DNA of 10,141 nucleotides from Anaerolineae bacterium (GCA_003524705.1 DQGV01000056.1:1-10141), one strand, 5' to 3'. Numbered from the stretch's first letter, positions 1 through 7,021 are shown. A program made the numbers and translations. Notes: generated by a model not told the origin, from the sequence alone.

Positions 1-89
1 GCAATTTTTTGAGTCAATTCGCGCGTGCCAGTGCCGCCGAATAATTTAATCCCGCCGTACACTTTCAAGTCGTGATGAACATGTTGCAT
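1..89 (-). CDS. prs: Probable ribose-phosphate pyrophosphokinase, N-terminal fragment (runs off window)
   Basis: Only the first 29 codons are present; the gene continues beyond base 1. The visible product begins MQHVHHDLKVYGGIKLF and continues with GGTGTRELTQKI. This resembles the N-terminus of PRPP synthetases, in which a short beta strand ('I.LF.G') is followed by a Gly-rich turn and a helix with 'L...IA'. If correct, the enzyme makes PRPP from ribose 5-phosphate and ATP in the cytoplasm, for nucleotide, His and Trp synthesis. The start is supported by an AAGGAG ribosome-binding site 9 nt upstream, lying inside the 3' end of the acetyltransferase gene. The two genes are separated by only 3 bp and are probably co-transcribed. 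The call rests on a short N-terminal match, so it is moderate. Confidence 0.6.
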   Translation of the reverse strand, partial: MQHVHHDLKVYGGIKLFGGTGTRELTQKI

Positions 90-92
90 TAA

Positions 93-650
93 TTATTTCT
101 CCTTCTTTTTCTTCTTAAACCATTCAGAACGTAACACGCCCATCAACAAAACATCTTCATATTTGCCATGTTTGTAATTGGCTTCTCGTAATCGTCCTTC
201 TAAAACAAAACCGGCATGTTCATACGAGCGGACTGCTCTAACATTATCGGCATACACTCGCAAATATACACGATTCAAATTCAAAGTTTCAAAACCATGT
301 CGTTGCAATAATGTCATGGCTTCTGCACCATAGCCTTTGTTCCATTCGGTTTTATCGCCAATCACAATACCAACCTCGCCACAACGATTTTGATTTTCTA
401 AAGCATGAAAACCGCAATTACCAATTAATTTCCAATTCTTACCCTTTTTTACTTCGATTGCAAATGGTTTTTCATTAGGGTCACGTTTTGTCATGGCATC
501 GAACCAATTTTCTTCATCAGCCATAGAAAGCGGAAGATACAAAGCTAATCCGCGAGTTACTTCGGGGTCATTCAGCCATTCGTGATATTTTTTCAAATCA
601 TCACGTTCGATAGAACGCAAACGAATTCGCTCACCATAAATGATACTCAT
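93..650 (-). CDS. GNAT-family N-acetyltransferase (RimJ/RimL/SpeG-like)
   Basis: This is a cytoplasmic acetyl-CoA-dependent N-acetyltransferase of 185 aa with the usual single-domain GNAT length. The start 'MSIIYGERIRLR' is typical of the Rim/Spe-like branch. The acetyl-CoA pyrophosphate-binding loop is at residues 103-111 (WNKGYGAEA), preceded by the beta-4 strand EVGIVIGD (92-99). The C-terminal 'N..A...YE..GF..EG..R' block is at about 136-155 (NVRAVRSYEHAGF, then VLEGRLR). I chose the ATG at 650 over an upstream one at 689. It overlaps the meaB stop in an ATGA arrangement and has GGAAGG a few bases upstream, and the 13 extra residues would lie inside meaB. The overlap implies translational coupling to meaB. 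The tail is a run of lysines that carries the next gene's ribosome-binding site. The acceptor substrate cannot be told from the sequence. Confidence 0.88.
   Translation of the reverse strand: MSIIYGERIRLRSIERDDLKKYHEWLNDPEVTRGLALYLPLSMADEENWFDAMTKRDPNEKPFAIEVKKGKNWKLIGNCGFHALENQNRCGEVGIVIGDKTEWNKGYGAEAMTLLQRHGFETLNLNRVYLRVYADNVRAVRSYEHAGFVLEGRLREANYKHGKYEDVLLMGVLRSEWFKKKKKEK
99..104 (-). promoter_or_regulatory. Ribosome-binding site (AAGGAG) for the prs-like gene
   Basis: AAGGAG lies 9 nt before the ATG at 89. It falls within the last codons of the upstream acetyltransferase, whose Lys-rich tail is encoded by AAG, AAA and GAG codons. It therefore serves both as coding sequence and as the next gene's Shine-Dalgarno. 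Confidence 0.6.
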
Positions 651-1651
651 TTCAACCTTCCATTCATTAGCGCTCTTCCGCTCTCCCATGGCGAAATATT
701 TCGTTGGAAAACTTTTTCAAAGACTTCATCATATTTTTCTTTTGATATGTCTTGACGAAAACGATTCATCAACGACTCTTGAATCAACGCCTCCATTTCG
801 ACTTGAAGCCTGATTCTAACGCGGGAAGACCAGCCTTCCCCTGAGAGCAGATGCGTTGCATGTTTGGAAATTAATTCTACAAGTTCAGAAATCCCAACGC
901 CTTCAGTAGAAATCGTTCTTTGAATCGGTGGAATCCATAATTTTGTATTTGTGTTTTGTTTTGGCACATCCACATTCATTGACTTGCCATGATGACGAAA
1001 TATTTTTTCAGTCGGGTGTGCCAAATCAAGCATAGACTTTAACGCTTTTTCTGTATTTTCAACGCCGGGTCTATCACCTTTGTTGACGACGAGAATATCT
1101 GCAATTTCTAAAATACCGGCTTTGATGGCTTGAATATCATCGCCAAGCCCGGGCGCTTCGACAACTAATGTTGTGTGTGCGAGGCGAGCAACATCCACTT
1201 CACTTTGACCCGCACCGACAGTTTCGATGATGACGATATCAAACCCTGCCGCATCAAACACTTGCGTCATATTGGCAGTAGATTGCGCCAAGCCACCCAA
1301 CGAACCGCGCGTTGCCATTGAACGAATAAAAACTTTTTCATCGCCAGATAAATCACGCATCCGCACACGGTCGCCTAAAACTGCGCCACCAGTAAACGGG
1401 CTCGATGGGTCAACTGCTAGGATTGCAATTTTTTTATCTTCTACTTTGCGATAATGCAATGCGAGTTGATTCACCAAAGAAGATTTTCCAGTACCCGGTG
1501 CACCAGTGACTCCGATAAGATGCGCTTTGCCGGTGTGAGGAAATAACTCAATCAACGCATCCCGACCTTCGGGTGCATTATTTTCTATTTTTGTGAGCAA
1601 CCTCGCCAATGCCAAGCGGTTGCCGTTCAGAATATCTTGAGAAGTTGTCAT
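647..1651 (-). CDS. meaB: Methylmalonyl-CoA mutase-associated GTPase MeaB (G3E family, ArgK-like)
   Basis: This GTPase chaperone of 334 aa is full length for MeaB. The family protects adenosylcobalamin-dependent methylmalonyl-CoA mutase from inactivation and gates cofactor loading and exchange in the cytoplasm. Visible motifs are the P-loop GAPGTGKS (50-57), the DPSSPFTGGAVLGDRVRM block (81-98, switch region), ETVGAGQSEVD (143-153) and the base-specificity motif NKGD (190-193, a variant of NKAD). The C-terminal helical dimerisation arm follows. The start ATG at 1651 has only a weak purine stretch upstream (AAAGA) and no strong Shine-Dalgarno. It lies 50 bp after the cobalamin-binding subunit gene, on the same strand, with a hairpin terminator between them. 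Its stop overlaps the acetyltransferase start. The neighbouring mutase subunit makes the assignment to the mutase system firm. Confidence 0.95.
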   Translation of the reverse strand: MTTSQDILNGNRLALARLLTKIENNAPEGRDALIELFPHTGKAHLIGVTGAPGTGKSSLVNQLALHYRKVEDKKIAILAVDPSSPFTGGAVLGDRVRMRDLSGDEKVFIRSMATRGSLGGLAQSTANMTQVFDAAGFDIVIIETVGAGQSEVDVARLAHTTLVVEAPGLGDDIQAIKAGILEIADILVVNKGDRPGVENTEKALKSMLDLAHPTEKIFRHHGKSMNVDVPKQNTNTKLWIPPIQRTISTEGVGISELVELISKHATHLLSGEGWSSRVRIRLQVEMEALIQESLMNRFRQDISKEKYDEVFEKVFQRNISPWESGRALMNGRLK

Positions 1652-1671
1652 TGAATCTTTGTCTTAATAAC

Positions 1672-1695
1672 AAAAAAACAGAGCCTTTGCTCTGT
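1672..1695 (-). terminator. Intrinsic terminator between the mutase B12 subunit gene and meaB
   Basis: Read on the minus strand, there is a 7-bp perfect stem (ACAGAGC / GCTCTGT) with a 4-nt AAAG loop, followed immediately by a run of T. It starts 6 nt after the B12-subunit stop codon and ends about 20 nt before the meaB ATG. Its position suggests partial termination that lowers meaB expression relative to the mutase subunit, because no convincing separate meaB promoter fits in the remaining gap. Confidence 0.75.
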
Positions 1696-1701
1696 GTGAA
1701 A

Positions 1702-2100
1702 TTACCCTGTGACTGTTTCTTTAATATCACGAATAATATCATCAGTGGATGCGCCGGGACCATACACACCGGTCACACCCATTTCTTTTAACCGAACTAA
1801 ATCTTCATCGGGGATGATTCCGCCGATAAAAACTTTCACATGAGATTGTCCGTTTGAACGAAGCAACTCCATGATGCGCGGAGCCAATGCCATGTGTGCG
1901 CCAGATAAAACAGAAAGACCAACTACATCCACATCTTCTTGTAATGCGGCTTCGGCAATCATTTCTGGCGTTTGGCGTAAACCTGTATAAATCACTTCCA
2001 TGCCAGCATCACGCAAAGCGCGCGCCACAACTTTTGCACCGCGGTCATGCCCATCTAAGCCAGGTTTGGCAACGAGGACTCTGATTTTTTTATCTGTCAT
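1702..2100 (-). CDS. Methylmalonyl-CoA mutase, cobalamin-binding (small/C-terminal) subunit
   Basis: A 132-aa stand-alone B12-binding domain. It corresponds to the C-terminal domain of methylmalonyl-CoA mutase, which interconverts (R)-methylmalonyl-CoA and succinyl-CoA. The hallmark D-x-H-x-x-G motif is at residues 16-21 (DGHDRG). His18 is the predicted lower axial cobalt ligand ('base-off/His-on'). The S-x-L segment SVLSGAH and the GG motif (FIGGIIP) that cradle the nucleotide tail follow in order. The length matches split mutases, in which the TIM-barrel catalytic subunit is a separate gene; that partner is not in this window. The ATG at 2100 has GGAGG 4 nt upstream. It is the first gene of a unit leading to meaB. 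The adjacent meaB favours methylmalonyl-CoA mutase over isobutyryl- or ethylmalonyl-CoA mutases, but those share this domain. Confidence 0.9.
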   Translation of the reverse strand: MTDKKIRVLVAKPGLDGHDRGAKVVARALRDAGMEVIYTGLRQTPEMIAEAALQEDVDVVGLSVLSGAHMALAPRIMELLRSNGQSHVKVFIGGIIPDEDLVRLKEMGVTGVYGPGASTDDIIRDIKETVTG

Positions 2101-2104
2101 TGTT

Positions 2105-2160
2105 CCTCCGATAATGAATCGTTAAAGTGATTATACTCGCGTTTATACTAAAAATCACAA
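2105..2160 (-). promoter_or_regulatory. Promoter and ribosome-binding site for the mutase small-subunit gene
   Basis: On the minus strand a perfect TATAAT lies at 2130-2135. A weak -35-like TTGTGA is at 2155-2160 with a long 19-bp spacer. A strong GGAGG Shine-Dalgarno is at 2105-2109. The predicted leader is about 20-25 nt. The -10 and the RBS are convincing; the -35 is weak. Confidence 0.5.
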
Positions 2161-2171
2161 TCGGATAATTT

Positions 2172-2208
2172 ATAAAAATGAAAGGATTGCTTAAGCAATC
2201 CTTTCATT
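2172..2208 (-). terminator. ftsK intrinsic terminator (32-nt perfect palindrome overlapping the stop codon)
   Basis: Bases 2177-2208 form a 14-bp perfect stem with a TTAA loop; the whole 32 nt is palindromic. On the minus strand it is followed by T-rich sequence (TTTTATAA). The first two bases of the ftsK TAA stop codon (2207-2209, minus) lie in the stem, so termination is placed right at the end of the gene. It separates ftsK from the mutase/meaB unit. Confidence 0.85.
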
Positions 2209-4476
2209 AATCATCTCCAATTTTTGGTTGTTGATTTCCGTAATCCAACACCTGCCGCATTTGTGTTGCCCCTTCCGGTGGACCGACAATCTTTTTATCT
2301 TCCATCATATCCACGATACGAGATGCACGTGTGTATCCGATTCTTAATCTTCTTTGTAACATGGATACTGAAGCGCGTCCTTCTTTGCGGATAATTGATA
2401 CTGCTTCGTCAAACAGTGGGTCACCTTCAACTTTTTCTGTCGCTTCCCATAATGGTGCTTGTTTCATCGGCACATTTTCAGGGATAGATTCTGCCGGCGT
2501 AGAACCCGCCACTGCATACGCACTTCCACCACCTGCTTGGATTTTCCAAAAGTCTACAAGTTTATGAATCTCATGGTCAGAGACGAAGACACCTTGCAAA
2601 CGAACCGGCGCTGGCGCATCGGGTGCTTGATATAACATATCACCACGCCCAAGCAATCTTTCAGCACCCGGTTGGTCAAGGATGACACGGCTATCTGTAT
2701 TCGATGCAACTGCAAACGCAATACGAGCAGGGAAGTTGGCTTTGATTAAACCTGTCACTACATCCACAGAGGGTCTTTGTGTAGCAAGAATCATGTGAAT
2801 GCCAGTAGCACGAGCAAGTTGCGCCAAACGTGTAATCGTTTTTTCTGTTTCATCTGGAGCAATCATCATCAAATCTGCTAGTTCGTCAATGACTACGACT
2901 AGATAAGGCAATTTCTTTTGACCTTGTAATTTCATCTTGGCGTTGTAGTCAATGATATTACGCGAGCCAACTTGTGCAAACATGTGATAACGCTTGTCCA
3001 TTTCGCGCGTCATCCATTGCAATGCGCCGATGACTCTATCCATTTCTACAACGACGGGTCCAAGTAAATGTGGAACACCGTTATAACCAGTTAACTCAAC
3101 ACGCTTGGGGTCAACGAGAACCAAACGCAAATCATCTGGTGTGTTGTAAAGCAACATACAAGTCAATATTGCATTGACACACACTGATTTACCGGAACCG
3201 GTCGTCCCTGCAATTAACATGTGTGGCATGTTTTCAATACTAGCAATAGACGGCAGACCTGCTACATCACGACCTAATGCAAAACTTAAAGGTCGTTTGT
3301 AATTTTTATAGACTTCACTTTCTAAAATATCACGCAAAGCGACCATTGCCATTTCATCATTTGGCACTTCGATACCGACATAGCTATGTCCCGGCACCGG
3401 CGCTTGGATTCTGATTCGTGGTGCGGCGAGTGCTAATGCTAAATCATCAGATAATGATGCGATTTTGCTGACGCGGACTCTTGTTCTTACTCCCCCTCTG
3501 GTTTCGACGAATAACGGCTCAACACCAAATTGGGTAATGCTAGGTCCACTACTGATGGCGACAACTTGGGCAGGTGCACCAAATGAAGCAAGTGTTTCTT
3601 CGATTAATCTAGCACGTTGCTTAATGATTTCATCATTCATAGATGGAGCATTGCCTGAATCTAAAATGTCTGCCATGTCCGGTAATTTCCATTCGATGAC
3701 AGTTGCTCCACTGCGGGTTTGAACGGGTTGAACAGGCACGCTGTTAGTTTGTGTTTGCGGAAGTGCAGAAGAATCTATCGGCGTGAATCCATTTGCAGTT
3801 GCTGAATCAGGCAGACCCGAAGTTTGAGGCGCGATGGGTTTATTCAACAGTTGACGAATCTTTATCCATAATGGAGTCAACCAAAAGAAAAGTTCTATGA
3901 CTGGTTTATCTAATGTGACTGCGATGCCGATGATGAGCCATGCTAGCAATGCGATGAATGCGCCGCCTGCGCCAAGTCCTGTCCAAATAAAGCTTTGGAT
4001 TTTTCCACCAATGTACCCACCGCCTAAACCTGTTAATGAAACTGCTTCTAAAATTGTCAACAACCAAAGAAAAAGAATAACACTACCTACAGCTCTTTCT
4101 ATGGATAATGGCGGAATGCGTTCAATTTTGCGAATGACAAGCCACACACCAAAACCTATAAGTCCAAAAGGAAGAATGTATGCACCCCAACCAAAAATTT
4201 GTAAGAACTTAGTAATAATCCAACCAATGAATACAGAACGATTGGCAGATATAAAACCTAGAAAAATAATGGCACCAAATGCAATAAGAGCATAGCCAAC
4301 AACATCTAATTTTCTTTCGGGAGATAAACTTTCCCACCATGTGGGTTCGCGGGTGATTGGTGCTTGCGGCTTAGACGCAGATTTATTTTGCGGTAAGCCT
4401 CCTCTTTTGGTTGGGGGAGTTTTGCCGTGATTTTTTTTATTTTTGGGGAAGGTTTTTTTTTGAAGAAGGAAAACAT
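2207..4476 (-). CDS. ftsK: DNA translocase FtsK/SpoIIIE (N-terminal frameshift needed to join ATG 4476 to the main frame)
   Basis: This is a septum-anchored ATP-driven dsDNA motor that clears chromosome ends and dimers at division. The main frame is open from 4483 to 2207. Its 646-codon part from GTG 4147 carries Walker A GTTGSGKS (residues 314-321 from that GTG), Walker B VVVIDEL (417-423), the RGDMLY block (501-506) and a C-terminal winged-helix gamma domain (about 577-635). Two transmembrane helices lie at about 18-38 and 54-79. Upstream of GTG 4147 the same frame encodes two further hydrophobic helices (about 4306-4250 and 4228-4133), completing the usual four-helix FtsK anchor. So GTG 4147 is not the true start. 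No ATG, GTG or TTG occurs in frame between 4483 and 4147. ATG 4476 begins a 56-codon frame ending at 4306 and needs a -1 shift to enter ftsK. The joined product would be 756 aa. The identity of the gene is certain; how it starts is not. Confidence 0.93.
4431..4461 (-). other. Putative -1 frameshift or slippage region in ftsK (A9 and A8 runs)
   Basis: On the minus strand the frame from ATG 4476 reads ATG TTT TCC TTC TTC AAA AAA and then AAA CCT. The A9 run (4453-4461) falls as three whole AAA codons, giving an in-phase A_AAA_AAA heptamer. A second run of eight A (4431-4438) gives another (ATA AAA AAA ATC). A -1 slip at either site puts the ribosome or polymerase into the long ftsK frame. At A9 the joined N-terminus would read MFSFFKKKTFPKNKKN. 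A single missing A in the assembly would look identical. Confidence 0.5.
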
Positions 4477-4482
4477 TTTTTA

Positions 4483-4517
4483 ATTATCAATTGTCAATTG
4501 ATAATTGACAATTAAAA
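4483..4517. repeat. Five degenerate 7-bp repeats forming two alternative hairpins (ftsK leader)
   Basis: In plus-strand phase the units are ATTATCA, ATTGTCA, ATTGATA, ATTGACA, ATTAAAA. Two 11-bp perfect inverted pairs overlap and cannot form together: 4482-4492 with 4496-4506 (loop GTC), and 4489-4499 with 4503-4513 (loop GAT). The block sits between the predicted ftsK -10 box and ATG 4476, so it would form almost the whole 5' leader. No Shine-Dalgarno is visible there. Confidence 0.75.
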
Positions 4518-4520
4518 ATG

Positions 4521-4529
4521 ATTATAGCA
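4521..4529 (-). promoter_or_regulatory. Extended -10 promoter (TGCTATAAT) for ftsK
   Basis: The minus strand reads TGCTATAAT, a consensus TATAAT with the upstream TGn extension that can substitute for a -35 box. No good -35 hexamer is seen at the expected distance. Transcription would begin near 4513, giving a leader of about 37 nt to ATG 4476 that consists of the heptamer repeats. Confidence 0.5.
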
Positions 4530-4547
4530 CAAATGGTCTGTTTTTCA

Positions 4548-5231
4548 TTACCACTGAATTTCAACCGGCGTGCCGACATCTGCCCAATCATATAAAAGTT
4601 GTGACTCGTATGCGCCTAACACCACACACCCGTAAGAAATAGGAACGCCCAAATAACCTGACCATAATTGCGCGCCGCTTGGCAAAATTGGTAAGGCATG
4701 GATTCCGTTTTGCAAACTACCAGCCCAATAAATGCCGAGCCAATTGGGCATCCAAATATTCCATGTGGCACCGTAGGCGTTGGGGATTTTGTTTAGCACG
4801 CTGAAATTGCCGACGCGTGTAGCATTGTTCATACCTGTTGATGCGACGAAACTATAAATTAAAACATCGCCTTCATAAACGTACATGTGCTGGTCAGAAA
4901 TATCTACCAAAATATATTTTCCGCCAGTGTACGTGACGGGTGCTTCTGCTTCATAGACTTGGGCAACGGGCGGAATGTATTCACTTGTGGGTGTATCTAG
5001 GATAATTTCGGCTTGAGCGATTGGTTCTGGCGTATTTGTGGGGATTTGAGTGGGCGTGGATGTGATTGTAGGTAACGGCGTGTAAGTCGGTTTGGAAATT
5101 TCGGCAATGGCAAATGAAATGGATTCTGTTGGGGTGACAATTTGATTGACAGGCAAACTTGGAATATTTGCACACGCAGATATTGCCAATGAAATCAATA
5201 AGAGTTTAAGAAAAATTTTTTTACAAAACAT
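4548..5231 (-). CDS. L,D-transpeptidase (YkuD domain) lipoprotein
   Basis: This surface peptidoglycan cross-linking enzyme of 227 aa would form 3-3 cross-links or attach proteins to the wall. A lipoprotein signal peptide is visible: MFCKKIF, a hydrophobic core, and the lipobox ISAC with Cys20 as the predicted lipidated residue. A Thr/Pro-rich linker follows (about 48-70, PTYTPLPTITSTPT and onward). The YkuD domain starts near 105 (KYILVDISDQHMYVYEGD). Its active site is clear: His178 in GIHALP and Cys202 in SYGCVVLG (199-206), the S-x-G-C motif of the family. No LysM or other wall-binding domain is present. The start ATG 5231 has GGAG 5 nt upstream. It lies downstream of the amidase gene on the same strand, with a 39-bp gap holding a short palindrome. 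Hydrolase next to cross-linker suggests a shared cell-wall remodelling role. Confidence 0.92.
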   Translation of the reverse strand: MFCKKIFLKLLLISLAISACANIPSLPVNQIVTPTESISFAIAEISKPTYTPLPTITSTPTQIPTNTPEPIAQAEIILDTPTSEYIPPVAQVYEAEAPVTYTGGKYILVDISDQHMYVYEGDVLIYSFVASTGMNNATRVGNFSVLNKIPNAYGATWNIWMPNWLGIYWAGSLQNGIHALPILPSGAQLWSGYLGVPISYGCVVLGAYESQLLYDWADVGTPVEIQW

Positions 5232-5240
5232 TTTTACTCC

Positions 5241-5264
5241 GTCATTGCTTGCCTTTGCAATGAC
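5241..5264. repeat. Short palindrome GTCATTGC...GCAATGAC (REP-like)
   Basis: An 8-bp perfect inverted repeat with an 8-nt spacer fills most of the gap between the amidase and transpeptidase genes. There is no T-run on either side, so it is not a standard terminator. Arms of this sequence resemble dispersed repeats ending in 'GTCATTGC' that are common in many bacterial intergenic regions. Whether it is repeated in this genome cannot be seen here. Confidence 0.45.
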
Positions 5265-5270
5265 ATGAAC

Positions 5271-6047
5271 TTACGGCACACTTGGTGGCAAAACACTTTC
5301 ATTATTGATAAAACACAAAATACCTTGAGTCACACCTTCAGCGACCAAATCAGTTTGTTCGGTTAATATTTCTCTATCTAAATTCAAAAATCCTGTTTCG
5401 ATGATGGCTGTAATCGTATTTGGGTCAATTTCAGAAAAGGCGTGATATTCCGTCATATCTGGCGTAATGCTATTGGCATGGAAAAACAAACCCGTTAGGC
5501 TTTGATAACGATTGGTCAAACAAGCCGTCAGACGCTGGGCACGATTAATGTCGCGTGTTTCTAATGAAGCCGCCACTTTGAATCCTGTTGCCGCTTCGTT
5601 GATGTATTCACATGAATCATTATGAATTGAAACCAACGCCACAGCGCGATAACCATTTAAGCGTGTATCAAATTCATTTAACAAATCAACTTGATAGCCT
5701 TTGGCTACTAAACTATCACGCACACGTGATGCAATTTCAAAATTAACTTCTGCTTCGGTTAAATCTACAGCACCATTTTCATCCGTGCAGACTGCGCCTG
5801 AGTCATTGCCCATGTGTCCAGCCACAATGCCGATGCGAAGTTGCGGTTGAGGTGTAAGACCAGTTTCAAATCCAGTTTGAGGCGTGAGCAATGTGCGTAA
5901 TTGTTCTTCTAAGTTGCTGTTGAATAAACTATTGGGCGTCCATGCTGTAAATAGAGTCGCAACTAAAATTGCAATGCCAACTGTGTATAGAAAAATATTA
6001 TTGCTATTACGAGGTTTGCGTGTTCTTTTTTCGTTTGTTGATTCCAT
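5271..6047 (-). CDS. N-acetylmuramoyl-L-alanine amidase (Amidase_3 type), membrane-anchored
   Basis: This zinc-dependent hydrolase of 258 aa would cleave the bond between MurNAc and L-Ala of peptidoglycan. A basic N-terminus (EKRTRKPR) precedes one transmembrane segment (about 18-36), so the catalytic part faces outward. The catalytic domain starts near 71. Expected zinc ligands and catalytic residues are all present: His78 in IVAGHMGNDSGA, Glu98 in DLTEAEVNFEIA, His142 in VSIHNDS, and Glu217 in the terminal IIETGFLN motif. The 'SIHND' replaces the commoner 'SIHAN'. There is no SPOR, AMIN or SH3 domain. The ATG 6047 lies 2 nt after the stop of the upstream nuclease-like gene, with no good Shine-Dalgarno, which points to translational coupling. 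The transpeptidase lipoprotein follows downstream. Confidence 0.9.
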   Translation of the reverse strand: MESTNEKRTRKPRNSNNIFLYTVGIAILVATLFTAWTPNSLFNSNLEEQLRTLLTPQTGFETGLTPQPQLRIGIVAGHMGNDSGAVCTDENGAVDLTEAEVNFEIASRVRDSLVAKGYQVDLLNEFDTRLNGYRAVALVSIHNDSCEYINEAATGFKVAASLETRDINRAQRLTACLTNRYQSLTGLFFHANSITPDMTEYHAFSEIDPNTITAIIETGFLNLDREILTEQTDLVAEGVTQGILCFINNESVLPPSVP

Positions 6048-6049
6048 TT

Positions 6050-7018
6050 TTATATGTTACCAAATAATTTCTCTATCGGTTTTAAATTTGAAACAGGCAC
6101 AAATAAATTTTTAACTCGTGTGGTTTCATATTGAAATGTTTTTGAGTTTGGCAATAATGTTTTCGCCTGATGACCAAATTCTTCATACGAAATAAAGCCA
6201 CATAAGAAAATCTGCATACCATATACCCAAATGTTGCTCCAATCAAATGGCGAGATGATGTGAGATTCTTTTATCGCTTCACATTTGATTCCAAGTCGTG
6301 CATCTGCCACGCGGCGAATGTGTAAGGATGTAATCGAATAAAATGATTCACCACAGGTGACTTTCATCTTCGGTGCAAGACTTATCATTTTTCGCTTCAT
6401 TCTTCGATTTTCATCCTGCCCATTGACCTCGACCATTAACTCCTCTTCAGACTCTGATTTGAGTGTTAAAGTTCCCAGCGGATTCCAATTGGCAGGTTTG
6501 CGCCACGCTTCGGGCATGATGTGTACTAGATAATGTTTTTGATTTTTGGCAATTGCTTTTTGCAAATCGGCTTGTGAGGCGGCGATTAATCCTGTTGCAA
6601 AGGCGAAGATGTATAAATCATTGTAGGAATGACCGTCACTAGCGTGATGGTCAGATGGAACGAGTGCAGGCGCATTTAATAAGATGGATGGATTATGTTT
6701 GATCTCTGAAATTTGATTTCGATTTGAAATAAAAAAAGATTTCACTTGACATCTGTATTTATCTAAAAAAACATCATATCGTTCTGAGTCAGTAAATGGG
6801 CGTGAGGCTTTCACTTCAAATTCAATGTTTTTTGTAGCCAAATAACGCCGAAAAGCAAGTTCAACCGACACGTTCGCAACGGTTCTTCTCAACCTGCTAT
6901 ATAAATTTCCGCCTGCTTTTTCATAAATATATGATAACGAACGCAATGCGTATTCAATTCCACCTTCGGTGAGGTCGGGTGTAAAAGGGAGGTGGAGAAG
7001 ATTGTTTGTTGAGAGCAT
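6050..7018 (-). CDS. Uncharacterised protein with a predicted PD-(D/E)XK nuclease-like core
   Basis: I do not recognise a named family for this 322-aa cytoplasmic-looking protein; it has no signal peptide or membrane helix. Residues 50-95 have the layout of a restriction-endonuclease fold. A helix carries Glu53 (NVSVELAFRRYLATKNIEFE), then come Asp82 in RYDVFL and, after a short turn, Gln91-Val-Lys93 (CQVKSFF). The D...QxK form is typical of Mrr-like nucleases, where Gln replaces the usual Glu or Asp. The rest (about 110-322) matches nothing I can name. It contains a His-rich stretch (SDHHASDGHSYND, 122-134) and several Trp/Pro-rich turns. The ATG at 7018 has no clear Shine-Dalgarno and follows a 7-mer repeat array. 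The stop lies 2 nt before the amidase start, so the two are probably co-translated. No methyltransferase or other restriction partner is nearby. The nuclease reading is a fold-level inference. Confidence 0.6.
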   Translation of the reverse strand: MLSTNNLLHLPFTPDLTEGGIEYALRSLSYIYEKAGGNLYSRLRRTVANVSVELAFRRYLATKNIEFEVKASRPFTDSERYDVFLDKYRCQVKSFFISNRNQISEIKHNPSILLNAPALVPSDHHASDGHSYNDLYIFAFATGLIAASQADLQKAIAKNQKHYLVHIMPEAWRKPANWNPLGTLTLKSESEEELMVEVNGQDENRRMKRKMISLAPKMKVTCGESFYSITSLHIRRVADARLGIKCEAIKESHIISPFDWSNIWVYGMQIFLCGFISYEEFGHQAKTLLPNSKTFQYETTRVKNLFVPVSNLKPIEKLFGNI

Positions 7019-7021
7019 AGT

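Noticed and set aside
651..689. ATG 689 as the start of the acetyltransferase
   Set aside because: It adds 13 residues not typical of the family and overlaps meaB by 43 bp. ATG 650 gives a 4-bp ATGA overlap and has a better ribosome-binding site.
2207..4147. GTG 4147 as the true start of FtsK
   Set aside because: It would begin inside a hydrophobic helix and drop the first two membrane segments that are plainly encoded upstream in the same frame.
3897..4295. A 132-codon plus-strand open frame opposite the ftsK N-terminal region, and similar ones at 1227-1454, 1887-2084, 3465-3722 and 7284-7562
   Set aside because: They lie antisense to strongly supported genes, have no ribosome-binding site or recognisable protein features, and look like mirror frames of the real coding strand.
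4482..4513. The ftsK-leader hairpins as a terminator for the upstream transpeptidase gene
   Set aside because: No T-run follows the stem on the minus strand; the following bases are A-rich. A -10 box lies upstream, so a leader role fits better.
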